A stretch of 11,020 nt of DNA from Pseudomonadota bacterium (GTDB lineage: Bacteria; Pseudomonadota; Alphaproteobacteria; Rhizobiales; Beijerinckiaceae): the NCBI GenBank assembly GCA_028876585.1, contig JAGWRL010000218.1, forward strand, positions 1-11,020, given 5' to 3'. The notes beneath the pieces were generated by a model. The model searched no databases, was not told the DNA's origin, and was given only the letters and a program-made list of their open reading frames with translations. Made by a program: the position numbers and the translations under genes. This document shows positions 1 through 6,116 of the stretch, piece after piece. Position 1 is the stretch's first letter. Each line of letters opens with the position of its first letter.

Positions 1-564
1 CGCGCCCGCCAGCGCGACGGCGAGCCAGGCGGCGAGTTCGTCTGCGCCGAGCGGCGCCGGATCGGCCGCCGCCGCCTCTGGCGCTTGGCGAACCAAAGCG
101 CGTTCGAGGATCGTCCGTTCGGCGTGGCGCGGCCGTTGCGCCGCGCGGCCTTCGGCGCGGCCCTTGAAGATATAGTGCCAGAACGGATTGTCGCCGGCGG
201 CGCGCACGTCGGCGTTGGCGGCGAGGTAATAGTCGGTGTCGAACCACGCGGTCGGGTTGAGCGAGGCGCGCCAGCCGAAGAAATTGTAGTGCTCCAGCTC
301 GTCGAGGCCGGAGGTCGCGAAATCCGGACAGGCGTCGGCGTAATAGGCGTAATCGAAATAGGGCGCGAGCAGCGTCAGCCGGCCGTCACGATAGAGCCGC
401 GCGCGCGACGCCGCGCGCCGGGCCAACGGCGCCTCGTAGCGGCCCTCGGCGATCGCCGCCTCGTAGGCGGCCTGGATCAGCCTCGCCCGCAACTGGGCCG
501 GGGTTCCATGCACGCGCAACGCCTCGCCGTTCGCGGCCGGAGCGGTCCGGCCGTCGGGGTTCAT
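1..564 (-). CDS. Glycosyltransferase-associated repeat protein, 5' part (partial)
   Basis: This reading frame stays open from an ATG at 564 to the left edge (188 codons, no stop), so the C-terminus lies outside the window. After a charged, Ala/Arg-rich N-terminus there are two related segments of about 35-38 residues. The first, near 70-107, has FDYAYYAD and NFFGWRASLNPTAW. The second, near 108-140, has FDTDYYLAANADV and HYIFKGRAEGR. These FD-YY / NP-HY / G--EGR repeats are familiar from the N-termini of large rhizobial glycosyltransferases and rhamnan-synthesis-type proteins of surface polysaccharide assembly. The catalytic domain is not visible, so the enzymatic role is inferred. It starts 32 bases after the pheA stop on the same strand and may be co-transcribed with kdsB-pheA. 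No clear Shine-Dalgarno precedes the ATG, and the frame also stays open upstream, so the start is uncertain. Confidence 0.6.
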   Translation of the reverse strand, partial: MNPDGRTAPAANGEALRVHGTPAQLRARLIQAAYEAAIAEGRYEAPLARRAASRARLYRDGRLTLLAPYFDYAYYADACPDFATSGLDELEHYNFFGWRASLNPTAWFDTDYYLAANADVRAAGDNPFWHYIFKGRAEGRAAQRPRHAERTILERALVRQAPEAAAADPAPLGADELAAWLAVALAGA

Positions 565-596
565 AACATCTGGCGGCCGGTTCCGCAGCTTGGGGG

Positions 597-1445
597 TCAG
601 GTCATGCGCTGGCGGAAAGGGTGGGCGGGATAGACGCCGAGAACGCGCACCTCGCGCGAGAAGAAGCTGAGTTCCTCCAGCGCGCGCGCCAAGCCGGGGT
701 CTTCCGGGTGGCCGTCGACGTCGGCGAGGAATTGCGTCGCGGTGAATTCGCCGTCGACCATGTAGCTTTCCAGCTTGGTCATATTGACGCCGTTGGTGGC
801 GAAGCCGCCGAGCGCCTTGTAGAGCGCGGCCGGCACGTTGCGGACGCGGAAGACGAAGGTCGTCGCCACCGGCCCGTTGCCCGCCGGCGCCCATTTCGGC
901 GACCGCGACAGCACGACGAACCGGGTCGTGTTGTGATCCTCGTCCTCGACGTTCTCCCGCAGCGTCGTCAGCCCGTAGATCTCGCCCGCCAGCCCGGTGG
1001 CGAGCGAGGCGCGGGTCGGATCGCCCGCCTCCATCACCTCGCGCGCCGAGCCGGCGGTGTCGCCCGCCACCACCGGCTTCAGCCCGAGTTCGCGGATGAT
1101 CTTCCGGCATTGCCCGAGCGCGTGGACATGGCTGTGCACGCTGCGCAGGTCCGACAACCGCGCGCCGGGCAAAGCGAGCAACTGGAAATGGATCGGCAGA
1201 AAGGTCTCGCCGATGATGTGCAGGTTCGAGGCCGGCAACAGGTTGTGAATGTCGGCGACGCGGCCGGCGATCGAATTCTCGATCGGGATCATGCCGAGTT
1301 CGGCGACGCCGTCGTTGAGCGCGGCGAAGGCGTCCTCGAAAGTGGCGCAGGGCAGCGGCTCGAATTGCGGGAAATTCTGCGCGCAGGCGATATGCGAATT
1401 CGCGCCCGGCTCGCCCTGATAGGCGATTTTCGACGTGCTCATCAT
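597..1445 (-). CDS. pheA: Prephenate dehydratase (monofunctional)
   Basis: The enzyme converts prephenate to phenylpyruvate in cytosolic phenylalanine synthesis. The 282-residue product opens with [13 protein letters not shown], and IPIENSIAG lies near 53-60. The catalytic TTRF motif is at 173-176 (HNTTRFVVL). A C-terminal ACT regulatory domain spans about 196-275, with [17 protein letters not shown]. The motif ESYM replaces the classical ESRP, as is common in alphaproteobacteria. There is no chorismate mutase or prephenate dehydrogenase fusion, and the length is normal for the monofunctional family. Feedback inhibition by Phe through the ACT domain is expected from the family. The start overlaps the kdsB stop as ATGA, which implies translational coupling. 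Two ATGs are adjacent (1445 and 1442). AAAGGGG lies just upstream and is better spaced for the second, so the true start may be at 1442. Confidence 0.97.
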   Translation of the reverse strand: MMSTSKIAYQGEPGANSHIACAQNFPQFEPLPCATFEDAFAALNDGVAELGMIPIENSIAGRVADIHNLLPASNLHIIGETFLPIHFQLLALPGARLSDLRSVHSHVHALGQCRKIIRELGLKPVVAGDTAGSAREVMEAGDPTRASLATGLAGEIYGLTTLRENVEDEDHNTTRFVVLSRSPKWAPAGNGPVATTFVFRVRNVPAALYKALGGFATNGVNMTKLESYMVDGEFTATQFLADVDGHPEDPGLARALEELSFFSREVRVLGVYPAHPFRQRMT

Positions 1446-2182
1446 GCCCCTTTCAGCCGCTCGCGCGCGAGCGCCAGATCTTCCGCCGTGTCGACCCCGA
1501 GCGGGGCGACGTCGACCAGCGAAATGTCGATCCGCATCCCCGCCTCCAGCGCCCGCAATTGTTCGAGCCGCTCGCGCAGTTCCAGCGCCGAGGGCGGCAA
1601 AGCGACGAATCGCTCCAGCGCCGCGCGCGCATAGGCGTAGAGGCCGATGTGATGCAGCAATTCGCCCTCGCCCCAGGGGGCTGTCGCGCGGGTGAAATAG
1701 AGCGCGCGCAGCCGCCGCTCGCCCACCGGCGTGCCCACCGCCTTGACGACATTGGGGTTGTCGCGCTCCTCGGCGCGCCGAATCGGCGTCGCCAGCGTCG
1801 CGATGGCGACTCGCGCGTCGGCGAGCGGCGCGGCGGCGGCGCGCACAGCGCTGGCCTCGATGGTCGGCAGGTCGCCCTGCACGTTGACGATGACGTCGTG
1901 GCGGCGGTCGGGGTCGAGCCGCGCCAGAGCCTCGGCGATCCGGTCGGTGCCGGAGACGTGGTCGGGCCGCGTCAAAATGGCGCGTCCGCCCACGGCCTCG
2001 ACCGCCGCGACGATGGCGGCGTCGTCGGCGGCGACCACGACCGGCCCGAGATCGGCCTCCATCGCCCGGCGCCAGACGTGGGCGATCATCGGCGCGCCGT
2101 GGATGTCGGCGAGCGGTTTGCGCGGCAGCCGCGTGGAGCTCATGCGGGCGGGGATCAGGACAAGCGGACGGGACACGCGCAA
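1442..2182 (-). CDS. kdsB: 3-deoxy-manno-octulosonate cytidylyltransferase (CMP-Kdo synthetase)
   Basis: This cytosolic enzyme activates Kdo with CTP to CMP-Kdo for the inner core of lipopolysaccharide, so the host is Gram-negative. The 246-residue protein matches the usual length (~250). It has the N-terminal nucleotide-binding motif [15 protein letters not shown] (10-24), SGTDRI (77-82), NVQGDLP (100-106), [10 protein letters not shown] (177-186), [11 protein letters not shown] (206-216) and GVDTAEDL (229-236). No ATG is available before residue 14. An in-frame TAA lies two codons upstream, so initiation must use TTG at 2182 or GTG at 2176. Neither has a good Shine-Dalgarno. It is the first gene of the minus-strand operon with pheA and is divergent from the cytochrome c gene, a neighbourhood I recognise from Rhizobiales. 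Confidence 0.95.
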   Translation of the reverse strand: MRVSRPLVLIPARMSSTRLPRKPLADIHGAPMIAHVWRRAMEADLGPVVVAADDAAIVAAVEAVGGRAILTRPDHVSGTDRIAEALARLDPDRRHDVIVNVQGDLPTIEASAVRAAAAPLADARVAIATLATPIRRAEERDNPNVVKAVGTPVGERRLRALYFTRATAPWGEGELLHHIGLYAYARAALERFVALPPSALELRERLEQLRALEAGMRIDISLVDVAPLGVDTAEDLALARERLKGA

Positions 2183-2212
2183 AACTTATGGAGGAGGTCG
2201 CTAGGGAACGCG

Positions 2213-2240
2213 CTTATACGTGTTGCCAAGCCGGCGGCAA
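2213..2240 (-). promoter_or_regulatory. Predicted sigma-70-type promoter for kdsB-pheA
   Basis: Reading the minus strand, TTGCCG (2240-2235) is followed after 16 bases by TATAAG (2218-2213), which matches TATAAT at 5 of 6 positions. Transcription would start near 2206, leaving a leader of about 24 bases before the TTG codon. That leader contains CCTCCTCC, the complement of a Shine-Dalgarno rather than a Shine-Dalgarno. The site interleaves with a candidate promoter on the other strand. Called by eye from consensus. Confidence 0.4.
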
Positions 2241-2250
2241 AGCGGCTAAT
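2223..2250 (+). promoter_or_regulatory. Possible promoter for the cytochrome c gene
   Basis: TTGCCA (2223-2228) is followed after 16 bases by GCTAAT (2245-2250), giving 5/6 and 4/6 matches to the sigma-70 consensus. It lies 39 bases before the ATG of the cytochrome gene and overlaps the candidate kdsB promoter on the opposite strand, so the two polymerases could compete. Weak evidence, consensus match only. Confidence 0.3.
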
Positions 2251-2288
2251 CAGCCCAGACCGACGCGTCCGACGGGGGGCGCGGATAG

Positions 2289-2915
2289 ATGGGGAGTTTC
2301 GGACACGTGTCTGGCGGCGGGATCACCACGACCGATACCAACAAGACCGCGCTGGCGGTGATGTCGGTGCTGCTCCTTACGATGGGGCTCGGCGTCTTCT
2401 CAAACGCGCTCTACGCGCCCGAACATCCGGCCAAGCCCGGCTACGCGCTGCCGACCGGCGAGGGCGGCGCCGCCAAGGCCGAGGCGGCGAAGGAGGAGCC
2501 GTTGCCGGCCCTGCTCGCCAAGGCCGACGCCAAGAAGGGCGAGGCGGACACCAAAGTCTGCCAGTCCTGCCACAGTTTTGAGAAGGGCGGCGCCGCCAAG
2601 GTCGGCCCGCCGCTCTATGGCGTGGTCGGCCGCGCCAAAGGCTCGGTCGCCGGCTTCGGCTATTCCGACGGCATGAAGGCCAAGGGCGGCGATTGGACCT
2701 ATGAGGACCTCTACGCCTTCCTCACCAAGCCCTCGGCCTATGTCTCCGGCACCAAGATGACCTATCCCGGCGAGCCGGAGGCGCAGAAGCGCGCCGACAT
2801 TCTCGCCTATCTGCAAAAGGACGCCGATTCGCCGGTTCCGTTCCCGACGGCGGCGGCCCCCGCCGCCGCTCCCGCGGCGAAGGAAGCGGCGCCCGCGGAG
2901 CCGGTGAAGAAGTGA
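2289..2915 (+). CDS. cycM: Membrane-anchored class I cytochrome c (CycM/c552-like)
   Basis: This is probably an electron carrier that passes electrons to a terminal oxidase on the periplasmic face. The 208-residue protein has a short N-terminal cytoplasmic stretch and one hydrophobic segment at about 20-42 that lacks a cleavage site and should act as an anchor. An Ala/Lys/Glu-rich linker runs to about 75. The haem c site CQSCH is at 91-95 with the axial His at 95, followed by GPPLYGVVGR (107-115) and the likely Met ligand in GTKMTYPG (M157). The tail from 185 is a low-complexity Pro/Ala stretch ending in EPVKK. The family resemblance is to Bradyrhizobium CycM, which is somewhat shorter as I recall it. 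A G-run (2274-2279) sits about nine bases before the ATG. It is divergent from kdsB, the arrangement seen in rhizobia. Confidence 0.9.
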   Translation: MGSFGHVSGGGITTTDTNKTALAVMSVLLLTMGLGVFSNALYAPEHPAKPGYALPTGEGGAAKAEAAKEEPLPALLAKADAKKGEADTKVCQSCHSFEKGGAAKVGPPLYGVVGRAKGSVAGFGYSDGMKAKGGDWTYEDLYAFLTKPSAYVSGTKMTYPGEPEAQKRADILAYLQKDADSPVPFPTAAAPAAAPAAKEAAPAEPVKK

Positions 2916-2921
2916 CGGAGC

Positions 2922-2950
2922 GGGCGCGTCGCTCACGCTGACGCGCGCCC
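2922..2950 (+). terminator. GC-rich hairpin after the cytochrome c gene
   Basis: GGGCGCGTC (2922-2930) can pair with GACGCGCGCCC (2940-2950), with a two-base bulge and a nine-base loop. It begins seven bases after the cytochrome stop codon. No T-run follows, so it is at best a non-canonical terminator or a 3'-end stabiliser. Confidence 0.4.
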
Positions 2951-3029
2951 AATCGTCGCAGCCGGAGCGCGTTGCGGCGGGCGGTTGTTCGGTCTCGCCG
3001 AATCCCATCTGGCTAAGGAAGCGGTTTTC

Positions 3030-3368
3030 ATGAATGGGAGCCGCTATCTCCTTCTGGCGGCGGCGATCGTCGCCGAGGTCGCCGCGACCACCGCGCTCGC
3101 CCGCTCCGCCGGCTTCACCCGCCTCGCGCCCAGCGCCGTCGTCGTGGCGGGCTACGGCGCGGCGTTCTACCTTCTCTCGCTGGTGTTGCAGACCATGCCG
3201 ACCGGCGTGGTCTATGGCCTGTGGTCGGGTCTCGGCATCGTGCTGATCACGCTGGTCGCCTGGATCTGGGGCCGCCAGCCGCTCGACCTGCCCGCCCTGG
3301 CCGGGCTGGCGCTGATCGTCGCCGGCGTGCTGGTGATCAACCTGTTTTCCCGCGCCGGGGGCCATTGA
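3030..3368 (+). CDS. Small multidrug resistance (SMR) family exporter, EmrE-like
   Basis: This is an inner-membrane, proton-coupled drug/cation antiporter that works as a dimer. The 112-residue protein has four hydrophobic helices and the usual SMR length. The essential membrane carboxylate is E16 in [11 protein letters not shown], equivalent to EmrE Glu14. Y62 and W65 in [14 protein letters not shown] correspond to the EmrE substrate-site Tyr60 and Trp63. The C-terminus has the EmrE-like LVINLFSR. This places it in the Qac/EmrE branch rather than the Gdx/SugE guanidinium branch. I chose the ATG at 3030 because AAGGAAG (3015-3021) precedes it and the protein then begins like EmrE; an upstream ATG at 2985 would add 15 poorly hydrophobic residues. 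Its stop overlaps the next start by one base (TGATG), so it is coupled to the acetyltransferase. Confidence 0.93.
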   Translation: MNGSRYLLLAAAIVAEVAATTALARSAGFTRLAPSAVVVAGYGAAFYLLSLVLQTMPTGVVYGLWSGLGIVLITLVAWIWGRQPLDLPALAGLALIVAGVLVINLFSRAGGH

Positions 3369-3850
3369 TGGCGCTGCGAATCAGGCCGGCCGCGCCGGGC
3401 GACGCCGGCCTCGTGCTGTCGCTGATCCGCGAACTCGCCGATTTCGAGCAGCTCGCCGACAAGGTCGTCGCGACGCAGGCGATGGTCGAGGCGGCGCTGT
3501 TCGGCGCCGGGGCGACGCTGCATGGCGAGATCGCCGAATGGGACGGCGAGGTCGCCGGCCAGGCGCTCTGGTTCACCAATTTCTCGACCTTCCGCGGCCG
3601 CAACGGCCTCTATCTCGAAGACCTTTACGTGCGGCCCCGCTTTCGCGGCCGCGGCGTCGGCAAGGCGCTGCTGGCGCATCTGGCGCGACAATGCGTCGCG
3701 CGCGGCTGGCCGCGAATGGAATGGGTGGTGCTGGACTGGAACCAGCCGGCGATCGAGTTCTACCGCTCGCTCGGCGCCGATCTGGCGCAGGACTGGCGGC
3801 TGTGCCGTCTCGACGGCGCGGCTTTGGCGGCATTGGCCGCCAGCGATTGA
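3368..3850 (+). CDS. GNAT acetyltransferase, SSAT (diamine/thialysine N-acetyltransferase)-like
   Basis: This predicted cytosolic enzyme transfers acetyl from acetyl-CoA to an amine. The 160-residue protein resembles spermidine/spermine N1-acetyltransferase along its length. [20 protein letters not shown] (81-100) carries the ED pair that binds polyamine in SSAT and the RGRGVG acetyl-CoA loop. [19 protein letters not shown] (119-137) carries the conserved Tyr (Y132) that acts as general acid in [14 protein letters not shown] (141-150) matches the C-terminal WR--ID strand of SSAT. The substrate could be a polyamine, thialysine or another small amine; bacterial members are mostly uncharacterised. 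It is coupled to the SMR exporter upstream by a one-base overlap, which hints at a shared amine substrate. The DUF1348 gene follows after 20 bases. Confidence 0.85.
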   Translation: MALRIRPAAPGDAGLVLSLIRELADFEQLADKVVATQAMVEAALFGAGATLHGEIAEWDGEVAGQALWFTNFSTFRGRNGLYLEDLYVRPRFRGRGVGKALLAHLARQCVARGWPRMEWVVLDWNQPAIEFYRSLGADLAQDWRLCRLDGAALAALAASD

Positions 3851-3870
3851 GCCAACCGGGAGGACGCGTC

Positions 3871-4338
3871 ATGGAGAGCAAGCCGCCGCTGCCGCCGTTC
3901 ACGCTGGAGAGCGCGCGCCAGAAAATCCGCATGGCCGAGGACGCCTGGAACAGCCGCGATCCCGCCCGCGTCGCGCAGGTCTATACGCCCGACACGATCT
4001 GGCGGAACCGGGCCGAATTCCCCAGGGGCCGCGACGAGGTGGAGCGCTTCCTGGCGCGCAAATGGGCGCGCGAACTCGATTATCGTCTGATCAAGGAATT
4101 GTGGGCGTTCCGCGAGGCGCGCATCGCCGTGCGCTTCGCCTATGAATGGCGCGACGACAGCGGCTCGTGGTTCCGCTCCTACGGCAACGAGAACTGGGAG
4201 TTCGAGCCCAACGGCCTGATGGCCCGCCGCTTCGCCAGCATCAACGACCTGCCGATCTCCGCCGGCGACCGCCTGTTCCACTGGCCGCTCGGCCGGCGGC
4301 CGGACGATCATCCCGGCTTGAGCGATTTGGGGTTGTGA
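3871..4338 (+). CDS. DUF1348 / nuclear transport factor 2 (NTF2)-like protein
   Basis: This 155-residue protein has the SnoaL/NTF2-like cone fold expected of DUF1348. An N-terminal helix ([20 protein letters not shown], 10-29) is followed by [17 protein letters not shown] (37-53), [17 protein letters not shown] (64-80), a Trp/Tyr-rich sheet with [17 protein letters not shown] (101-117) and the highly conserved C-terminal [19 protein letters not shown] (137-155). The family is widespread and strongly conserved, but I know of no established reaction. The start at 3871 is supported by GGGAGGA (3858-3864) seven bases upstream. With 20 bases separating it from the acetyltransferase it is probably the third gene of the SMR-GNAT operon. 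A hydrolase, isomerase or ligand-binding role cannot be distinguished here. Confidence 0.87.
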   Translation: MESKPPLPPFTLESARQKIRMAEDAWNSRDPARVAQVYTPDTIWRNRAEFPRGRDEVERFLARKWARELDYRLIKELWAFREARIAVRFAYEWRDDSGSWFRSYGNENWEFEPNGLMARRFASINDLPISAGDRLFHWPLGRRPDDHPGLSDLGL

Positions 4339-4349
4339 TCCCGGACCTT

Positions 4350-4374
4350 GGAACCTCGGCTCGACGCGAACGTT
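4350..4374 (+). promoter_or_regulatory. EcfG-type general stress response promoter
   Basis: GGAAC (4350-4354) and CGTT (4371-4374) are separated by exactly 16 bases. This is the full consensus for EcfG/SigT/RpoE2 sigma factors that run the alphaproteobacterial general stress response. The site lies in an intergenic region, 12 bases after the DUF1348 stop and on the strand of the next gene. The start of transcription would fall near 4383, leaving a leader of about 115 bases before the small exported protein. I looked for other GGAAC cores with a correctly spaced CGTT in the window and found none outside genes. Confidence 0.65.
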
Positions 4375-4458
4375 TCCTGCGGTGCGATCGCGCAAGTAAA
4401 GATCAGTTCAAATTCGGCTAACCCCTGAATTCGTCGGCGCGGGCGAAATATCCCGATC

Positions 4459-4472
4459 CGCAGGCGCCTGCG
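4459..4472. repeat. Perfect 14-base palindrome in the leader of the small exported protein gene
   Basis: CGCAGGCGCCTGCG is exactly its own reverse complement. It lies 25 bases before the ATG at 4497 and downstream of the EcfG-type promoter. It could be an operator half-site or a fold-back in the leader RNA, but with no loop it is a poor hairpin, and palindromes of this length can arise by chance in GC-rich DNA. Confidence 0.45.
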
Positions 4473-4496
4473 TGCGCGTTTTATCTAAAGGAGGCA

Positions 4497-4736
4497 ATGA
4501 TGAAAGTTCTTCCCATTTTCGCGGCGTCCGCGCTGCTGGCTTTGTCCGCCCCGGCCCATGCCCAGATCTCCGCCGGCGTCGGCCACAAATTGCAGGAAGA
4601 AACGCCGAGCGACCCCGCGCACGCGAAGGGCGGCGGCGACAACAAAGGCGATCTTTCGGAAGGCCGCGCCGCCGCGCCGGACGCCCCGGTTGGCGGCAAA
4701 ACCACAACGCCGCACGACCAGGAAACGACGAAGTAG
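4497..4736 (+). CDS. Small exported protein of unknown family, likely stress-induced
   Basis: This 79-residue protein starts with a clear Sec signal peptide: MMK, a hydrophobic core (VLPIFAASALLALSA) and AHA followed by Q, giving cleavage near residue 22-23. The mature part of about 57 residues is hydrophilic and probably disordered, rich in Gly, Lys, Asp, Pro and Thr, and ends in TTTPHDQETTK. It has no Cys and no recognisable domain. The Shine-Dalgarno is nearly ideal, AAAGGAGG (4487-4494). Two ATGs are adjacent, and the second (4500) is better spaced, so the product may be 78 residues. Its coding character is supported by the Shine-Dalgarno, the signal peptide and the upstream EcfG-type promoter. 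I do not recognise a family; a periplasmic stress protein is an inference from the promoter only. Confidence 0.77.
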   Translation: MMKVLPIFAASALLALSAPAHAQISAGVGHKLQEETPSDPAHAKGGGDNKGDLSEGRAAAPDAPVGGKTTTPHDQETTK

Positions 4737-4880
4737 CCGCCGCCCCCGGTTGGATCGGGCGCCCGAGGCCGCGCGCGCTATAGCTTTGCGCGATCGCGGC
4801 GCGGCCTTAAGGGAAATGACCGGCTTGCCCGTGGCCCCGATTCCGCGTCATATCCCTCCCACATTCCAGGGGAGGAAAGC

Positions 4881-6116
4881 ATGGATCTCGGCGTCACCGA
4901 CAAAGTCCGCCCGCTCATCGCGGCCGTGCGCGCGATGGTGCGCGACGAAATCATGCCGATGGAGCACGAATACGAGGCCGAGGTCGGCAGAAACGGCGAC
5001 CGATTCGAATACACCGCCCGCATGAGCGAGATCATGGAGGGGCTGAAAGCCAAGGCGCGCGCCAAGGGGTTGTGGAATTTCTGGCTCACCGCCTCAGACA
5101 AGGGGTTTGGCCTCTCCACCGTCGAATACGCCTATCTCGCCGAGGAAATGGGCTGGTCGGCGATCGCCTCGGAAGTGTTCAACTGCTCCGCGCCCGACAC
5201 CGGCAACATGGAGGTGATCGAGCGCTACGGCTCGCCGGAGCACAAGAAGCGCTGGCTGCCCGGCCTGCTCGACGGCAAGACCCGCTCCGCCTATCTGATG
5301 ACCGAGCCCGGCGTCGCCTCCTCCGACGCCACCAATATCGCGATGGACGCCAGGCTCGACGGCGATCATTGGGTGCTCAACGGCGAAAAATGGTGGTCCT
5401 CCGGCGCCGGCGATCCGCGCTGCACGCTCTACATCACCATGGCGGTGAGCGATCCGGACGCGGGCAAGCACGCCCGCCACTCGATGTTCTTCGTGCCCGC
5501 CGATGCGCCCGGCATCACCAAATTGCGCGCGATGACGGTCTATGGCTCCGACGACGCGCCGCACGGCCATCTGCACATCAAGTTCGACAACGTGCGCATC
5601 CCCAGGGACGCGCTGATTCTGGGGCGCGGCAAGGGTTTTGAGATCGCGCAAGGCCGGCTCGGCCCGGGCCGCATCCACCATTGCATGCGCGCCATCGGCC
5701 AGGCCGAGCGGGCGCTGGAGACGATGTGCCGCCGCGCCGTGTCGCGCGAGGCGTTCGGCAAGCGGCTGTTCGATCTCGGCGCCAATCGCGACATCATCGC
5801 GGAAGCGCGCATGAGCATCGAAATGGCGCGATTGCTGTGCCTGAAAGCGGCCTGGGCGATGGACACGATGGGCAACCGCGCCGCCGCGCCGCTGATCTCG
5901 CAGATCAAGGTGGTGGCGCCGCGCATCGCGCTGGAGGTGATCGACCAGGCGGTGCAGATGCACGGCGGCGCCGGCGTCAGCCAGGATTTCCCGCTGGCGA
6001 GGATGTGGACCAGCGTGCGCACCCTGCGCCTCGCCGACGGGCCGGACGCGGTGCATCGGCGCGTCATCTCCAAGGCGGAGCTGAAGCGCTACACCAACGA
6101 GGGCGGCGCCTCGTGA
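4881..6116 (+). CDS. Acyl-CoA dehydrogenase, ACAD10/ACAD11 (LvaC-like) branch
   Basis: This FAD enzyme of 411 residues has the three-part acyl-CoA dehydrogenase fold: an N-terminal helical domain to about 135, a beta domain with LMTEPGVASSDATNI (139-153) and VLNGEKWWSSGAGDP (165-179), and a C-terminal helical domain with RREAFGK-type SREAFGKRL (288-296) and QMHGGAGVSQDFPLARMW (359-376). The C-terminus reads LRLADGPDAVHR (382-393). The ADGPD motif takes the place of the YEGT motif with the catalytic Glu of medium-chain enzymes, a trait of the ACAD10/11 branch. In that branch, including Pseudomonas LvaC, the enzyme acts with a partner kinase on 4-hydroxyacyl-CoA, eliminating the phosphate. A strong Shine-Dalgarno (GGGGAGG, 4869-4875) precedes the ATG. 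The 144 bases upstream hold no clear promoter. The stop overlaps the start of the kinase gene. Ordinary acyl-CoA oxidation is the alternative. Confidence 0.92.
   Translation: MDLGVTDKVRPLIAAVRAMVRDEIMPMEHEYEAEVGRNGDRFEYTARMSEIMEGLKAKARAKGLWNFWLTASDKGFGLSTVEYAYLAEEMGWSAIASEVFNCSAPDTGNMEVIERYGSPEHKKRWLPGLLDGKTRSAYLMTEPGVASSDATNIAMDARLDGDHWVLNGEKWWSSGAGDPRCTLYITMAVSDPDAGKHARHSMFFVPADAPGITKLRAMTVYGSDDAPHGHLHIKFDNVRIPRDALILGRGKGFEIAQGRLGPGRIHHCMRAIGQAERALETMCRRAVSREAFGKRLFDLGANRDIIAEARMSIEMARLLCLKAAWAMDTMGNRAAAPLISQIKVVAPRIALEVIDQAVQMHGGAGVSQDFPLARMWTSVRTLRLADGPDAVHRRVISKAELKRYTNEGGAS

Noticed and set aside
621..1634. Long plus-strand open frame of 337 codons across pheA and the end of kdsB
   Set aside because: It is antisense to two genes with full family motifs, is Arg/Ala/Gly-rich, and has no recognisable domain. 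It is a GC-rich shadow frame.
2205..2224. GGAAC near kdsB as a second EcfG promoter
   Set aside because: No CGTT occurs at a spacing of 16-17 bases; the nearest similar tetramer is too close.
2985..3029. Upstream ATG that would lengthen the SMR exporter by 15 residues
   Set aside because: The ATG at 3030 has AAGGAAG upstream and gives the normal SMR length and N-terminus.
2400..3365. Minus-strand open frame of 321 codons across the cytochrome c and SMR genes
   Set aside because: It is antisense to two well-supported genes and has low-complexity Arg/Gly content with no family motif.
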